64,000 bases of DNA from Effrenium voratum (Eukaryota; Sar; Dinophyceae; Suessiales; Symbiodiniaceae): positions 219,391-283,390 of the forward strand of contig CAUJNA010003779.1 of NCBI GenBank assembly GCA_963377175.1, in the 5' to 3' direction. A program made the translations under genes and the position numbers. The notes beneath the pieces are model-generated. The model did not search any database. It had not been told where the DNA came from and saw only the letters and a program-made list of their open reading frames with translations. Positions within the stretch are counted from its first letter, which is position 1. The number at the start of each line of letters is the position of its first letter. Positions 11,940-22,862 of this stretch are shown here, piece after piece.

Positions 11940-12190
11940 AATCAGGCACTGTCACGCCCACCTTGCCAGCGGCTTTGTCAGCCACCTGCCAGAAACGACA
12001 CTGCGTCTCCAGCAGCGGCTTGGTGGTCATGTCTTCCGTCACTTGACCAACAGGCACCTGTGCAAAAAGGCTCAGCGACATGTCACCCTCGCACATGACT
12101 CTGACCAACATATGCGCCTCTCTTGAGAGCTGGGGCTGCCGATAGTTTTCCAGGAAGCGTTTCACATTCTCTTGGCGCAACTTCTTGCCT
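11940..12190 (-). CDS. Candidate exon upstream of the LRR exons
   Basis: After a likely AG acceptor (CACCAAG) the frame reads GKKLRQENVKRFLENYRQP, then SREAHMLVRVMCEGDMSLSL and VTEDMTTKPLLETQCRFWQV before drifting into less protein-like sequence near 11940. Balanced composition and lack of internal stops suggest real coding sequence. Function unknown. Probably joins the LRR exon that begins around 11890-11725. Confidence 0.45.
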
Positions 12191-12277
12191 TGGTGATGAG
12201 CATTGTTGTGAGAGAACATGTGAGCAGATTGCAAAATGTTCACACCTTTTTTACGTGGTGTTGTGCAAACCTGGTAT

Positions 12278-12589
12278 TCAGCCCATGCTGCTGGTTGCAA
12301 TCTCCTCAAGCTGCGCGTCCATATCCCGGATTCGCGGTGCCAGCAAGGTATTGACCACCCCACGAAGGCACGCGACTCTTTGCCGGGCTTGGATGACTTT
12401 TCGCACAACTGCCTTGAACCGCTGTCTGGATCGCGGTCTGGAATGAACATCTCCACACTCCAACGCTATGGGCAAAAGCCTGTCAAGGAGGCGCTCCAGC
12501 GCAGTCGCTAGATATCCATCCGAGTCTGGCTGCAGGATCTGGATGGGCTGCATTGGGCCAGCTCCATCCTTCCAGCCATCGCGAAGCAT
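12278..12589 (-). CDS. Candidate N-terminal exon of the LRR gene
   Basis: The frame contains a protein-like helical stretch with LATALERLLDRLLPIALE, then FKAVVRKVIQARQRVACL and APRIRDMDAQLEEIATS. Heptad-like spacing of hydrophobic residues suggests amphipathic helices. A short open segment further upstream (12716-12615, starting MGLLAAERRKSIRLLL) could be a first exon. No domain recognised. Assigned to the LRR gene by position and strand only. Confidence 0.4.
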   Translation of the reverse strand: MLRDGWKDGAGPMQPIQILQPDSDGYLATALERLLDRLLPIALECGDVHSRPRSRQRFKAVVRKVIQARQRVACLRGVVNTLLAPRIRDMDAQLEEIATSSMG

Positions 12590-12719
12590 CCAACCTCTCG
12601 CGTGTCAGACTAGGCTAGAGGCTTGCAATGCCTGTGATAAAAGTGCTGTGCAGTACAAGGTGTGCCTGCAAAAGTAGTCTGATTGACTTCCTGCGCTCAG
12701 CTGCGAGCAGCCCCATTGT

Positions 12720-15110
12720 GGCCAAATGCCTATGCTTTTGATATGACGGGCTGTTGGCAAAATATGTCCTCAGAATGCAGGCGGTCAGAATGCATCGGTA
12801 TAATGCTGCAACTGACGAGCACTTGGTCAAGGTGCTCAAACGAGGGACACCTGGAATTGCTTCGTCCCATGCACACAACGCGAGACGGACGCGGCACGCA
12901 GCTTTTTGCCATGCATGATACATTTAATCTGCTGTGCGCGGCTGCTCAGCCAAGCTTCTAGCACTGCACGGCTTAAAAGTATTGAAATTGCGCTGGGCCT
13001 CTCAGAGGTTCTAGCGCTGCATCGTGAAAAGAAGAGACGTTCATCTCAGACGCCTCCGAGACGAAGGAAGGCACCTGCATAGCGCTCGCATTCAAGAAGC
13101 AATCTTGCAGAATGCCCTGCATATCGCCTGTCTGCCCGCATTGCCAAGGAACCGCGGGCGGAGCTCTGCATCCAGGGCACCTCATTGCCAAGCTACCATC
13201 TGCCTCCCAACATACCAAGCCACTGGGCTAGCTGCCATCCCGGCCCGAGATCCACAATCAGGCTCCAAAAGCCTCCGCTTCCATATGACAAAACTCGATT
13301 TCTGAAAGAAATTGAGAACATGTTCCACCCATGCCTTCGTAGGGGCCGCTTGAACGCCTCTGTCGCCAGAGCCATGAAAGAATTGTAGCGCGCACGCGCT
13401 GGTTGTAGCCTCTCGGATTCAAATACGCCAGGCTTCAACTAATTGGCCTTCAAGCATGTGTTTTCTTCCTGTGCACGCCAAACAGTAGCTCTTTCCTAGT
13501 GCTAGAAAACAGAACACCTTCAAGCCTCGACTCTCAAAACAGGCCGGCCGTGCTGCGCGACAAGAAGCGCAGTGACAAGTAGAGGCATGAGTGGGACCTT
13601 ACGTCCACGTTGACATCAAAGCCAGGTGAGGATCTCTTTTCAGGCTTTCTGTTCCCCATTGCGAGGCGAAAGCCACGAATCGACCGACGTGTTTTTCTCC
13701 AAAAACAGACAACGGGATGTTTTTTTCTAACCGGCCAAGGCTGCGACCATCAGAAGAGCAACCATGGCGCAAGTCACTGGCCGATGCTCTTTCCGTCGTC
13801 CGCCACTTCGCTCCACCTTTGTGGGAAACTCACATCAAATTGGCCAAAAAGTGCTGATGCTTAAACTAATTGCGGGGGCGCAGCCTCGATGGCTGCTTGC
13901 ACTGCCTGGACGGCCCGCCTGGACCCGCACGCCAAGCGAACGAGCCGAGCTGCATCCCCTCGACCTACTCCCCTGACCTGTTTCAATCTTGCAAACTACA
14001 TTCCTCGACAATGCTGGCCTGAGCTCCGGTCTGCTGCTCAAGTTCCTCAGCAACAGCAAAGCTGCATTTCATATCCTATTTCAGAGTGCCGAAACAAATT
14101 CAAAGCTCAATGCAAAGCAAGACTCATGTGCTGCAACTCCGTGAGCTCACGCAAGATGTTGTCTAGCTCCCTTGGCTGGGCTTGGCTGGGCAGGCTGGGC
14201 AGGCTGGGCAGGCATGGTGCTCAACATCATGCAGGTGGATAGCCCTGCAAGATGTTCGACACAGGGTAAGTCAACAGTCGGACCGCTGGCTGTTGTAAGT
14301 TCGACGCTCTGAACAACTCGGCGTCTTCTCCACAGGGGTTTGACCTTTGCAAACGCAGCAAATGAAGGGCATGCAGGTGCTGCTGTTGGTTTCAAGGCGA
14401 TACGCTGCATGCTTGGAGCTGCGAATTCTCAGATTGCAGCTGGCTCGAAGTGGGGAAGGCACGCTGCTAGCAAAGCGGCTCGTTGTGACTGACTGGCAAG
14501 AGTGAAGGTTGACAGAAGGCATGCTTGTGTGTCAGCCGAACATTTGCCGCACCGTGACCGCGCTCTTGAAGGTCTCTTGAAAGCGAATTCGATTCCTGGG
14601 AGTCTGAGAGCCAATGAATGGGCCATACGTGATGTCCAACTGGGATGCGAACCCGCTTCGCCTTGGAACCTGAAGCCGAGTTGTTTCTGCAGGGATGTGA
14701 CATCCAATCAGCAGGGCCGCCAAAGCCCAAGCAAAGTCTTCACAAGGCGGCGACATGCAAGCCGAGTTTCACGCATTGTCTTTGAGATCAAACGTCAAGT
14801 CGTCTACGTAGTTGACCTGAAACAAACCCGAGGCGCCAACCGTGCAAATGGAGTTTCTAGGGCAAGGCCATCCTCTCCAAAAGGCAGCTGAGGTCCAGGA
14901 AACGATTTGGCCCCGCCTGACAAAGCAAATGCGGAAGCTTGCATCCAAGTCCAACTATGCCAAACCGCACTCAGGAAAACTCCTTGCTGGTGCGATGGGT
15001 AGGGAAGGTGGGAATGCAGAGATTCCCTGAAAGGCCCCACAAGTGATGGTTCAGAAGGGGTCATTCCCGGAGTCATTCCCTCATTCCCTGCTGAGCACCA
15101 GCAAGACTCT
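12720..15110. other. Stretch without a supported gene
   Basis: Short frames only. A small tandem repeat lies at 14165-14212. A minus segment near 14770-14830 (VNYVDDLTFDLKD, after a TTTCAG acceptor) could be a downstream exon of the CBM20 gene, but this is weak. Confidence 0.5.
14165..14212. repeat. GGGCAGGCT / CTTGGCTGGG tandem repeat
   Basis: Two or three copies of CTTGGCTGGG followed by three of GGGCAGGCT. Simple minisatellite. Confidence 0.75.
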
Positions 15111-15112
15111 TA

Positions 15113-15620
15113 GACTCTTCGTCTCACTTCCCTCGGACGCGGCTGTGCGACGAGCACCTCCCATTGCACCAAGGACCCGTCAAAGACCTACAAGTCCGAT
15201 TTGCCGCCCAACTCGCACTCAAGAAACGGTTTGTGAACCTTGATGTACTTGTACTGCACCACCTGGAACATGGAACAGCTGCATTGCCACTGACACACTT
15301 TTGAGCTGCTGCCTCTGCTCCTTGGCTGGGCAGTGCAATTTCAACGCTGCGCCACCTCGGAAAGATGTTGGCATTGCATTGTGCCTTTCTGTAGCTGGGC
15401 ACCCCACGATGGGTAGGTGCGTTCCGTGGACACAAGTGGCAACGCTCTCGATGGTTCCCTGCATTGCATAGCATGGAAATGGAAACGCTATGTCTCACAA
15501 GCAAATGACAGACATTGCAACCAAAGCGCCACGAGCCAAGTTCGGGCACGGATCCCACAACGCGCACATCTTCCAAGTTCACGGTGGGACATTTCACCTC
15601 ACAAAGGTCAATGAGGTCAA
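15113..15620 (-). CDS. CBM20 starch-binding module, four exon pieces
   Basis: Minus-strand segments align in order with a carbohydrate-binding module family 20. Strand 1 is EVKCPTVNLEDV RVVGSVPELGSW (about 15610-15529, the VxGSxPELGxW signature). Then IFPRWRSVEIALPSQGAE (about 15390-15316), VVQYKYIKVH (15262-15233, the YKYxKV core) and DGSLVQWEVL (about 15187-15113, the xxxQWE signature). CBM20 binds starch or glycogen and occurs in amylases, glucan phosphatases, glucan-water dikinases and glucanotransferases. The catalytic part is not visible here, so the parent enzyme is unknown. The intron between pieces two and three seems to use a GC donor (GAG then GCAGCA) and a TTCCAG acceptor. Confidence 0.6.
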
Positions 15621-15629
15621 TGTGTAATC

Positions 15630-16900
15630 CAAACAAATACGTGCAAATCCTCCCAACTGAGTCCGCCGCTTCAAACACAACCCAAATTGGCATTAGATGC
15701 CCCAGATCACCTGGACAACTGGGCAATGCGCTGAGGGGAAGAATTGTTCCGCTAAGATTGCGGCCATGTCAGCGATAGAGGACAAACAATGTACCACGCA
15801 AACCCAACAATGTGAACCTCCACTTTGCAACTTCGCTGCGTTTGATAAACATAAACAAGTGTACTCTGCTTTTTCTGAGATCTGTGCGGTCAGTCTCACC
15901 CATGTTGTGCTTGAAAGCAACTCGCTGCGAAGTTGACAAATAAATTCCGTCCTGATCCAAGCGATCACAGCTTCAGATATGGAATAGTATGCATAATTTG
16001 TGCTAGCTGGCGGAGGGAAAACAGACCCGTTTTTGAGGTAGGGCATGTCTTCGATGCCTCTGTGGATTCAAGCTCGAAAGGGACGCATTAGGAGATTCCT
16101 TTGGACAACCTGACGTACTGGGGGGGTACAATGAAAAACAAATGCTACTTCTTTTCTACTGCCGTCAATGGCAAGCGCAGCATGCTGACAAAGGCTTGGG
16201 CTTGCTCTTGAAAACTGGCAAATTATTTCGCATGGTTTGATTTAGATGAAAACCTTTGTGAAAGACACGTCTGGCCGTGCTCGCGGTGTTCAGCACTGCT
16301 GCGAACTACTACTTGAAATGTGAGTTTTGGCTTCAAAGCGGGTCCTGTTGTCAACCCGCACAGCTCTTGGAGCAACCAGGCATGGATCGAAAACAACCCA
16401 AATAATTCACGCTGGCAATGCTTGCCCCACTTTCACACATCAACATTCTACTGACCTCACCAACCATGTTTGTGTTTGAGGCGATTCATACAAATTGGGC
16501 AGTGCTGTGCACGGGCCCTAGCAAAGGGGGATCTTCCCCCTGCGACACCTATGGGGATTGAAATGCACGGCTAAGAAGGCGAAAAGAACTCAGCTGGCTC
16601 AAGGCTAAGCAGTGGAGAAGGTCTTGGACCTCGACGAGCACAAAACAAAGGAGGCAGCGAATGACATCAATGAGCAAGTTGGCGGCGGAAACACCAAATC
16701 CTGATCTTTCTGGCTTGGTAGGGGTGTAAAGCAGCCCGGCTTCAGCAACGAGCGCGGTCTTAAAACCTTCGGATAAGCCATAAGCGATTGGAAATCAGAC
16801 CGTCTTAGAGCAGCCTCAAATGGCCAAAATGATGCAAAACCCAGCAGTAGCAACGCAAAAAACAAACAAACCAGCTTCGGTTCGGCCAAGCAATGGAAAA
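15630..16900. other. Stretch without a supported gene
   Basis: No recognisable domain, repeat or RNA gene. Possibly the upstream introns of the CBM20 gene. Confidence 0.5.
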
Positions 16901-16901
16901 C

Positions 16902-17024
16902 TGTCGAGCGGGCAGCGGTTCTTTTACCTCCAATAAAGTTGGAGCCTGTATGGCAATCGGTTCCATGAAATGTCAACCGTGCATCATGCTGTGGGTGTGA
17001 CTGAATCTGAATGCTAGTCTGACA
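16902..17024 (-). repeat. 3-prime LTR of the copia element
   Basis: 123 bp, identical by eye to 22798-22920, beginning TGTCGAGCGG and ending TAGTCTGACA on plus. The pol frame runs into it and stops at 17014. Confidence 0.95.
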
Positions 17025-18218
17025 TGCTGCCTTCAAACCCACAGCATTTGGCACAGTGTGGAAGCGCCCGTCCACCTTTGTAGTGGGGGCACTTTTCGTG
17101 TGTATGGAAAACGGTGCCCGTCGCCGTGACCCGGACTGTCTTGTGCCGGAATCTGGCCTGCTTAGGCCTTCGTGCCTCGCTCACCTCCGGCTCGCTGTCT
17201 TCAAAGTCCCGGGCCGTTGCCTTCTCGGGCATCCGCTTGATCTCCTTCTTGATCCACATGATGAAGGAGAGCCATAGCCACCTGACCAGGCTCAAGGCTC
17301 CAATGCCGGCCAAAATGGCCAACAACATCCAACTCCAGTCTTCACTTCCCGCTCCATTGGGCTCTTCCTCCTCCTTGGCTCCGTTGGCTGCGACCAAATT
17401 GGCAAAAGCCACCACCAGAGCCATGCGATACTCGCCTTTCAAGGTGCCCAGGATTTTCTTGGCACCCTTGTCCGCCATCATCTTGCTCTCAATCTCGTGG
17501 AACTCGTCCTCTCCAATCTCGCGGTTGTCCTCGTCCACCATGTTCAGCATGAACATGAGTCCACGCATTCTGGCGCGTGCCAGGGCCTTGGTGCCAATGT
17601 CCGCGCTGTTGATGCTCGTCGGGATGGCCGTCACCCTGATCACCTTCTCGTGACACTTCTGCTGCAGCCACATCATGACTGCGTCAAGGTGACGCGTCCT
17701 GCCAATCCCAACGCGGCTGCACATTCCCCTGGCTGCACTGCTATCTGATCTGCACACCAGGGCCGGTGTGTGTCCCCTGATGAAGGACCACACATGCCGA
17801 AGGAAAAGTCCTTCGCTGCATCCTGACACCATGGCCACGTACTCGCTCTCACCACTTGACAGTGAGATGCTCTTCTGACTTCTCACTCTGCTCTCCATGA
17901 GGTTGCCATCGAGGAACACCTGGAAGCTCGTGATGCTTTTCCTGGAGTTCTGATCTCCGGCGTAGTCGCTGTCCGTCACGACCTCCAGTAGGTGCACTTT
18001 CTTTACCTCCACATCCTGCATTTCTCTCATGTCCAGCATGGACTTGCCGCACCTGCTGCTCTTGATGAGCAAGCCGTAGAACTCCGTGGCCACCAAGTAG
18101 CTTGCCAAGTGCTCTGCATGCCTCCACGCCGTCTTGGTAGGCTTTGACATCCATGACGCCAGGGCGTTGATGGCGTGCTGGCAATCTGGCCGTTCACCTC
18201 CGATGTACAGCATCTTCC
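17014..18218 (-). CDS. rnh: Copia RNase H with membrane and Cys/His extension
   Basis: The RT thumb (YIGGERPDCQHAINALASWM) is followed by copia RNase H: TDSDYAGDQNSRKS (Asp), SLSSGESEYVAMV (Glu), CRSDSSAARGM (Asp) and TRHLDAVMMWLQ, then SADIGTKALARAR. This removes the RNA strand during cDNA synthesis. Beyond the usual copia C-terminus lie about 150 extra residues: a hydrophobic membrane-like segment at 17251-17337 (MLLAILAGIGALSLVRWLWL core), a basic/acidic linker, and a Cys/His cluster, FHTHEKCPHYKGG plus HCAKCCGF, possibly metal-binding. The frame stops at 17014 inside the 3-prime LTR. Confidence 0.88.
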
Positions 18219-19065
18219 CCGATCGACCTGAACTTCGACGTTTCCACCTCCGACAGCTCTGCACTGCCGTCTCTTTTCCCAAGGTCGCTCCTCGCGGGGG
18301 TCTTCTTGTAGTTGCCGATCTTGATGTCGGCCTTCTGCGCGATGTCCTCGATGTGCTTGGGATCCGGCCTGATCACGAACCCCTCATAGGTCCGGTCAAT
18401 CTTCCTCTTGAGGTACTCGAAGCACTCGCCAATGTCAAATGGCCCTTGCACTTCGCATTTCCAGTCCTTGTCATAAAGGAACTCCATGAACTCCCTCCTT
18501 TTCTCCTCAGCGCCGACCATCAGGAGGTCGTCCACGTGCAAGCTAATGTAGAGCTCTCTGTCCAGCTTCATCAGGGTAGGCTGCATCACGTCGTCCACCA
18601 TGCCGAACTCACGCGCAGCATCCCTGAAGTGGATGTACCATCTGTTCGCTGCCGTCCTCTGCCCCGGAAGGCACCTCACCAACTTGTATCTCTTCCCTCC
18701 GTAGGTCACCGATGCTTTCTCATCCTCCGGCTGAGGAACCATCAGGAAAGCATCCTTGACGTCGATGACCTGGACTCCGTAGTGCTCGGGGCAGCAGGCT
18801 GCCAGGCGCAAGAGCATCCTCGGGATCGCCATCAGTGACGTGGGGGCGAAGGAGTCCTCCACATCTATGCTCCAGCGGAATTGCCTGGCAACCAATCTGG
18901 CTCTTCTGAACCAACCGCCTTTCTCCTCTCTCTTCTTCCAAGTGATGACCATCTTGGTGGTGATGTCGTTGTAGTCGTTCTCCTCATGTGGCTGCAGCTC
19001 AATCAAGGCGGGCATCGCCTTAAGCCTCGATATCTCTTCCTCCTCAGCTTTAGCACGATGTGGCA
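18219..19065 (-). CDS. rt: Copia reverse transcriptase
   Basis: RVT_2-type reverse transcriptase. Motifs in order are EENDYNDITTKMVITWKKRE, RARLVARQF, DVEDSFAPTS, GVQVIDVKDAFLMVPQP (first catalytic Asp) and ISLHVDDLLMVG (catalytic DD; the usual YVDD is HVDD here), followed by the connection region FEYLKRKIDRTYEGFVI. It copies element RNA into DNA. The C-terminus shifts frame near 18218. Confidence 0.9.
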
Positions 19066-20175
19066 GTCTGTCCAGGGTGATTTTCCAACCCAGATGCCTC
19101 TTCCAAACCTGGGCTCGCCCTTGAACGCCGTGAGGTGGCGGTACATGACGCTCTCGCCGAACAGGCAGATTTTGCCTTGGTACCTTCTTCCTGACCACAC
19201 TTCGAAGCTCGTCCTCCGTTCCTTCTCCAGCACGCGGTACCGATTGATCAGCCATGAAGCATGTCTGAAGCTCCATGGGTAGACGTGCGAGTTGCCCAAA
19301 ATCGTCACCTGGGCTTGCTCCTCCGCGTAGTACCTGAGGCAATTTGCCAGCCTTCTCACACTCTGCACTGTCCTCTCCGCTTGCCCGTTCGAGGCATGTT
19401 GCTGCACTCCTGAGATGCGGATCTCGGTCTCTAGGCCTAGGTTGGTTTTGCAGTGCTGAACAGCTCGGAGAAGCTGCTTTGTTGACCTCTCCCCGTCGCT
19501 CTGATAAATCACGGGGTCTCCTCCAGCCACCTGCATGCCGAACCTGACCAGTTCCTCCACCATCAACTTGAGGTTGGGGGCTCCCTTGCTCAGCACAGGC
19601 ACTGCATGAACCGCCTTCGTGTGATGATCAGCGATATACAGCACAGTGCCGTACTGATCATCCGCATCTCTCACCTCCTCTGGGCTTTTCTCGTTGCCGT
19701 AGTCGTCCACGTAGGTGTAGCCGAAGTCAAAGCTGATCACCGTTTTGGTGCTTTCCACGTCCTTCCGGGCGTCTCTCCTGTGGACTTCCTCCTTTGCTCG
19801 CGTGCTGAGGCAAGCCTGGCACCAACCGGCGAAAGGGTAGTGCGTGAGGTTGTGCTCGTTCTGCTGCTCCAGAGATGGCCTCTTAGGGATGCCCAGAGAC
19901 ACAGGTTTCCGCTCCTTCTCGCGGTACAGCTTTCTCGCAATCTCTGTCTGCATCTTGGCCTCGAGGTCCATCCTGAAGTTGTCCAGCCTCATGAGCAGCT
20001 TGGATTTGCTCCCTGAGGTAGGCAAGCCGTGCCTCTCACACCCTTCTCGCAATTCCTTCAGGGAGTTGTCGAGGCTGTACCTGATTGCATCCATTTCCAC
20101 CTCCTTGCGCTGTCCAGCGCGCTCCTCAGCTGCTGCCTCGTCTTCATGACCTTCTGCTGGCGCCTCTCGCATCAT
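19066..20175 (-). CDS. int: Copia integrase with SAP motif
   Basis: Near the N-terminus LKELREGCERHGLPTSGSKS followed by KLLMRL matches a SAP DNA-binding helix-hinge-helix. The integrase zinc-binding HHCC is HNLTHYPFAGWCQACL. The catalytic core carries Asp in VISFDFGYTYVDD, Asp in IYQSDGERSTKQ, and Glu in SNGQAERTVQSVRR, the D,D-35-E triad. The C-terminal part WVGKSPWTDCHIV is typical of copia. Near 19065 the frame shifts into the RT frame. Integrase inserts the cDNA; a 5-bp duplication is the expected product. A SAP motif is not usual in copia polyproteins and may influence targeting. Confidence 0.9.
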
Positions 20176-20184
20176 CTCCTCATT

Positions 20185-20436
20185 TCAAACTCCGACTTCC
20201 TCATCTGACCAGCCAAGCTCATCTGATTGGAGCTCTCTGAACGTAGTGGGGAATGGTGCCACCGGGACTTCTGAGTCCACCTCGAAGTAGTCCTTCATCT
20301 TCGCCGGGGCCACCACGGTGATGGTCCTCTGCGGATCTTCTGTGGGGCCAAACCGCCTGAACGCCATGTTCCCCAGCTCCGTGTAGTCGCTCACGTTCTC
20401 GACTTGCATCCACTTGCCATCCTTGGTCTTCATTCA
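20185..20436 (-). CDS. Copia polyprotein, protease-integrase linker
   Basis: The frame reads MKTKDGKWMQVENVSDYTEL and continues through FRRFGPTEDPQRTITVVAPA to DELGWSDEEVGV, ending at a TGA. The next open frame begins ten codons on in the same phase, so the TGA interrupts one continuous polyprotein. No domain recognised. Confidence 0.65.
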
Positions 20437-20437
20437 T

Positions 20438-22327
20438 CCTCGCCTTCCACTCAAAGGTGCCTGACGGGTCCAGCAGCTGCGTAGCCACCGGATCACTGTA
20501 GGCCGCCAGGCCGTTTGGCAACACGTGCCAACCGGGGGTCTTCTCCAGCTCCTTGAAGCTCGCACCCAGGAAGCCCTCGAGCGCGCAAACCTCCACCGTG
20601 TTCCATTCCTCCTCGTGCTCGTTGTCCTCGGCCTCCACCGAGCAGATCTCAGCCACGACCTGCAGGCTGTTCTTCCTCATCTCCAATGGGATCTCCACCC
20701 CTTGCTTGTGCCAGAGGTTCAGCCCATCCTCACTTCTTCTCATCTCCCAGCCACTGCGAAGGAGACGTCCGGCGCATAGGATGGGGTGCTTCACCTTTCC
20801 CACGATGAACTTCTCAACAAAGTTCACCGGGATGCCGTCCTTGCCCATCATGGCAAAGTTCACCTTTCTCGTTCCGCTCTGCTGGATGATGTTGCTCATG
20901 ATGATTTGTCCACCGCTCTGGGCCTCTTCTCCAACTCCAGCAAACTCCTCCGGTAGGACTGAAATGTCCGCTCCGGAGTCCACCGTCATCAACACCTTGG
21001 ACCACCCATGATCCATCTCCTCATTCGTCACCATGTTCACCTGGTAGGTCTCGTCCTCCGTCTCAAAGTTGCCGTCCTGCAAGTCCATAGCCACCAACGT
21101 GGCTTTTCCAATCTCCTCCACCGCGGGCTCGTAGGCATCGTAGTATGGCCCATCGTTCTCGCCCTTCACCATCAGCACCGCGTAGCTCTCGTCATCCACT
21201 TCCTGGATCATCCCCAGGAATTCGTCTTCTCCAGCCGTCAGGTCAAACATCCTCGTCTCGTTCATGTCGGGCGGCGTGACCAGCCTGATCATCCTGACAG
21301 TTGCCGTGCTCGCTGATGAGCTCGCCGCACTTGTTCCTCCACCTGACGTAGATCCACCTCCGGTAGTACCCGATGCCAACGGTGAAGCGGGATAGCTGGC
21401 CCAATCTCCTTCCACCTGGTTGATGTTCCTCGGGGCCCAGCACTCTCTGGATCTGTGGCCAAGCTTCCCACAGTTCCAGCACTGCTCCTTGGCTTTTCCT
21501 TTGCCGCGGTCCTGCTTGCCCTTGGCCTTGGACTTGCCCTTCTCATCTTTGGACTTGCCCTTGCCTTTGAGGTCGTTGTAGCTTTGTCCCTTCTTGGACT
21601 TGCTCTTGCCGTACTTGCCCTTGCCGTCCTTTCCCTTGCCTTTCTTGCCCTTCTGATAGCCGCCGATGTAGTCCACATCCATCGGGGTCGGGCCCTCCAT
21701 GGTCGTCTGACTGGGCAGGCCGAGCACGTTCTCCGTGCTCCACTTCGTAGTGATCGCCTCGTATTGTTCGATGCGACCCTTCAGCGACTCGAACGTCGTC
21801 TCCTCGTTCACCATCATCTGCAGTTGCGTCCTCACACCAACAGGGCAGGCGGAAAGGATTGATGCAACTTTCAAGTCCTCAGGGTACTCCTGAGACGAGA
21901 CCCTCTCGTACTCCCTGACCAGGGCTTCGTAGGCCGGGAGCTGCTCCATGATGGACTTGTTCGGGGCGAAGGTGATCCTCGACAGCTGGGTCATCAAAGC
22001 CAATGCCCTCTGCCTTGTGCTCGGCTGCATGTCTCTCAGCAGCAGCCTCCATGCTTCGTAGCCGTTCTCTTCCGGCGTGTGCTTGATGAGCTTGAGTGCC
22101 CGGCCCCGCAGATACGAAGCCAGCACTCCGAAGAGCCTCAAGCTCTTCACCTTTCTCGCATCGCTCAGCTCGTTCCAGTCGATCGCTTCCTCCGCGTTCT
22201 GGCCCACCCGCTTCATGTCCAGGTACATCTCTGGGTCCACCGCTTTGACCCAGTTCTCCAAAGTGAACTTCCAGTCTTCCCATTGCTTCAACTCGCTCTC
22301 GCGGGTGTCCGCCTTGAAGACCTCCGG
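20438..22327 (-). CDS. gag-pro: Copia gag capsid/nucleocapsid and protease
   Basis: A helical UBN2-type gag region (KQWEDWKFTLENWVKAVDPE onward) is followed by a long Lys/Gly linker. A CCHC zinc knuckle, CWNCGKLGHRSREC, lies at 21440-21481 and would bind RNA. A retropepsin-like aspartic protease has the active-site motif TVDSGADISVL (Asp at about 20978-20980). Protease cleaves the polyprotein during particle maturation. The frame shifts again near 20437, where it continues as KTKDGKWMQVENVSDYTELG. Composition is continuous with the neighbours, so this is one original polyprotein. Confidence 0.9.
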
Positions 22328-22862
22328 CCTTGACGTTCCGGGCCCACTGATTTTGCTCCTGGCTGCGGGTCAAGCCATCCAGCACCTCTCTGATCTGTTG
22401 AAGCTGCTCGGCCATCGCGATGAAGGTCCGCTTTACAACCTCCGCAAAGATCTCCAAGTAGATCCTCTTCACCTCCGTGTAGTCCGCCTTGTACCTATAC
22501 TTCTCAAGGCCACCTAGATCGTCCAGGTCGCAGCTGACTTGCGCCGGCTGCACCTCCAATCTTCTCACTTTCCACCGACCACCAAACTCGAATTGAGGCC
22601 CACCGATGTTGACAACCTCCTGGGTCCAGCTCGGATCTATTCCTGAGCTTTCTGCGATCGTGCCCAGCAGCAGGAGGATCGGTAGCCAGGGCACTTTTGC
22701 TCTCCTGGTGGTCGGGGTCCTTGATCGTGCCGTCGTGGTTCTCCCTGGCCGGGCTGCCTGCTCAGAGGCAGGTCTTACAGCACCGGCTCCGCTACCATGT
22801 CGAGCGGGCAGCGGTTCTTTTACCTCCAATAAAGTTGGAGCCTGTATGGCAATCGGTTCCAT
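22328..22862 (-). CDS. gag: Copia gag, N-terminal part
   Basis: The frame begins MEPIAIQAPTLLEVKEP at an ATG inside the 5-prime LTR and reads through the primer binding site. A basic Thr/Arg stretch is followed by a hydrophobic segment (WLPILLLLGTIAES, about residues 59-72) that looks like a signal or membrane anchor, which is uncommon for copia gag. The remainder (GGLEKYRYKADYTEVKRIY and IAMAEQLQQIREVLDGLT) is helical. Near 22328 the natural continuation moves to another frame (VFKADTRESELKQWEDW), so a frameshift separates it from the rest of gag. Confidence 0.8.
22785..22797 (-). other. Primer binding site
   Basis: Directly after the 5-prime LTR the minus strand reads TGGTAGCGGAGCC. This resembles the complement of a eukaryotic initiator tRNA-Met 3-prime end (TGGTAGCAGAG type), the usual copia primer. 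The gag frame is translated straight across it. Confidence 0.65.

Larger units (their letters stand above)
8240..12716 (-). other. Probable multi-exon leucine-rich-repeat gene (span)
   Basis: Minus-strand frames with leucine-rich-repeat character follow one another: about 11890-11085, 9427-9347, 9210-9058 and 8993-8865. Weaker candidates lie upstream (12716-12615, 12589-12278, 12190-11940) and downstream (8850-8690 and perhaps to 8240). The repeats have the x-L-x-x-L-D-hydrophobic-S-x-N core of cytosolic RNI/NLRC-like proteins, which usually act as protein-protein interaction scaffolds. A 1.2-kb satellite occupies the intron at about 9.75-11.05 kb. Exon borders are inferred from AG acceptors and reading-frame sense, not transcript data. 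Confidence 0.55.

Noticed and set aside
16590..16604. Relict dinoflagellate spliced-leader end (GGCTCAAG)
   Set aside because: Only about 9 bases match, with no CCGTAGCCATTT part upstream and no gene start behind it.
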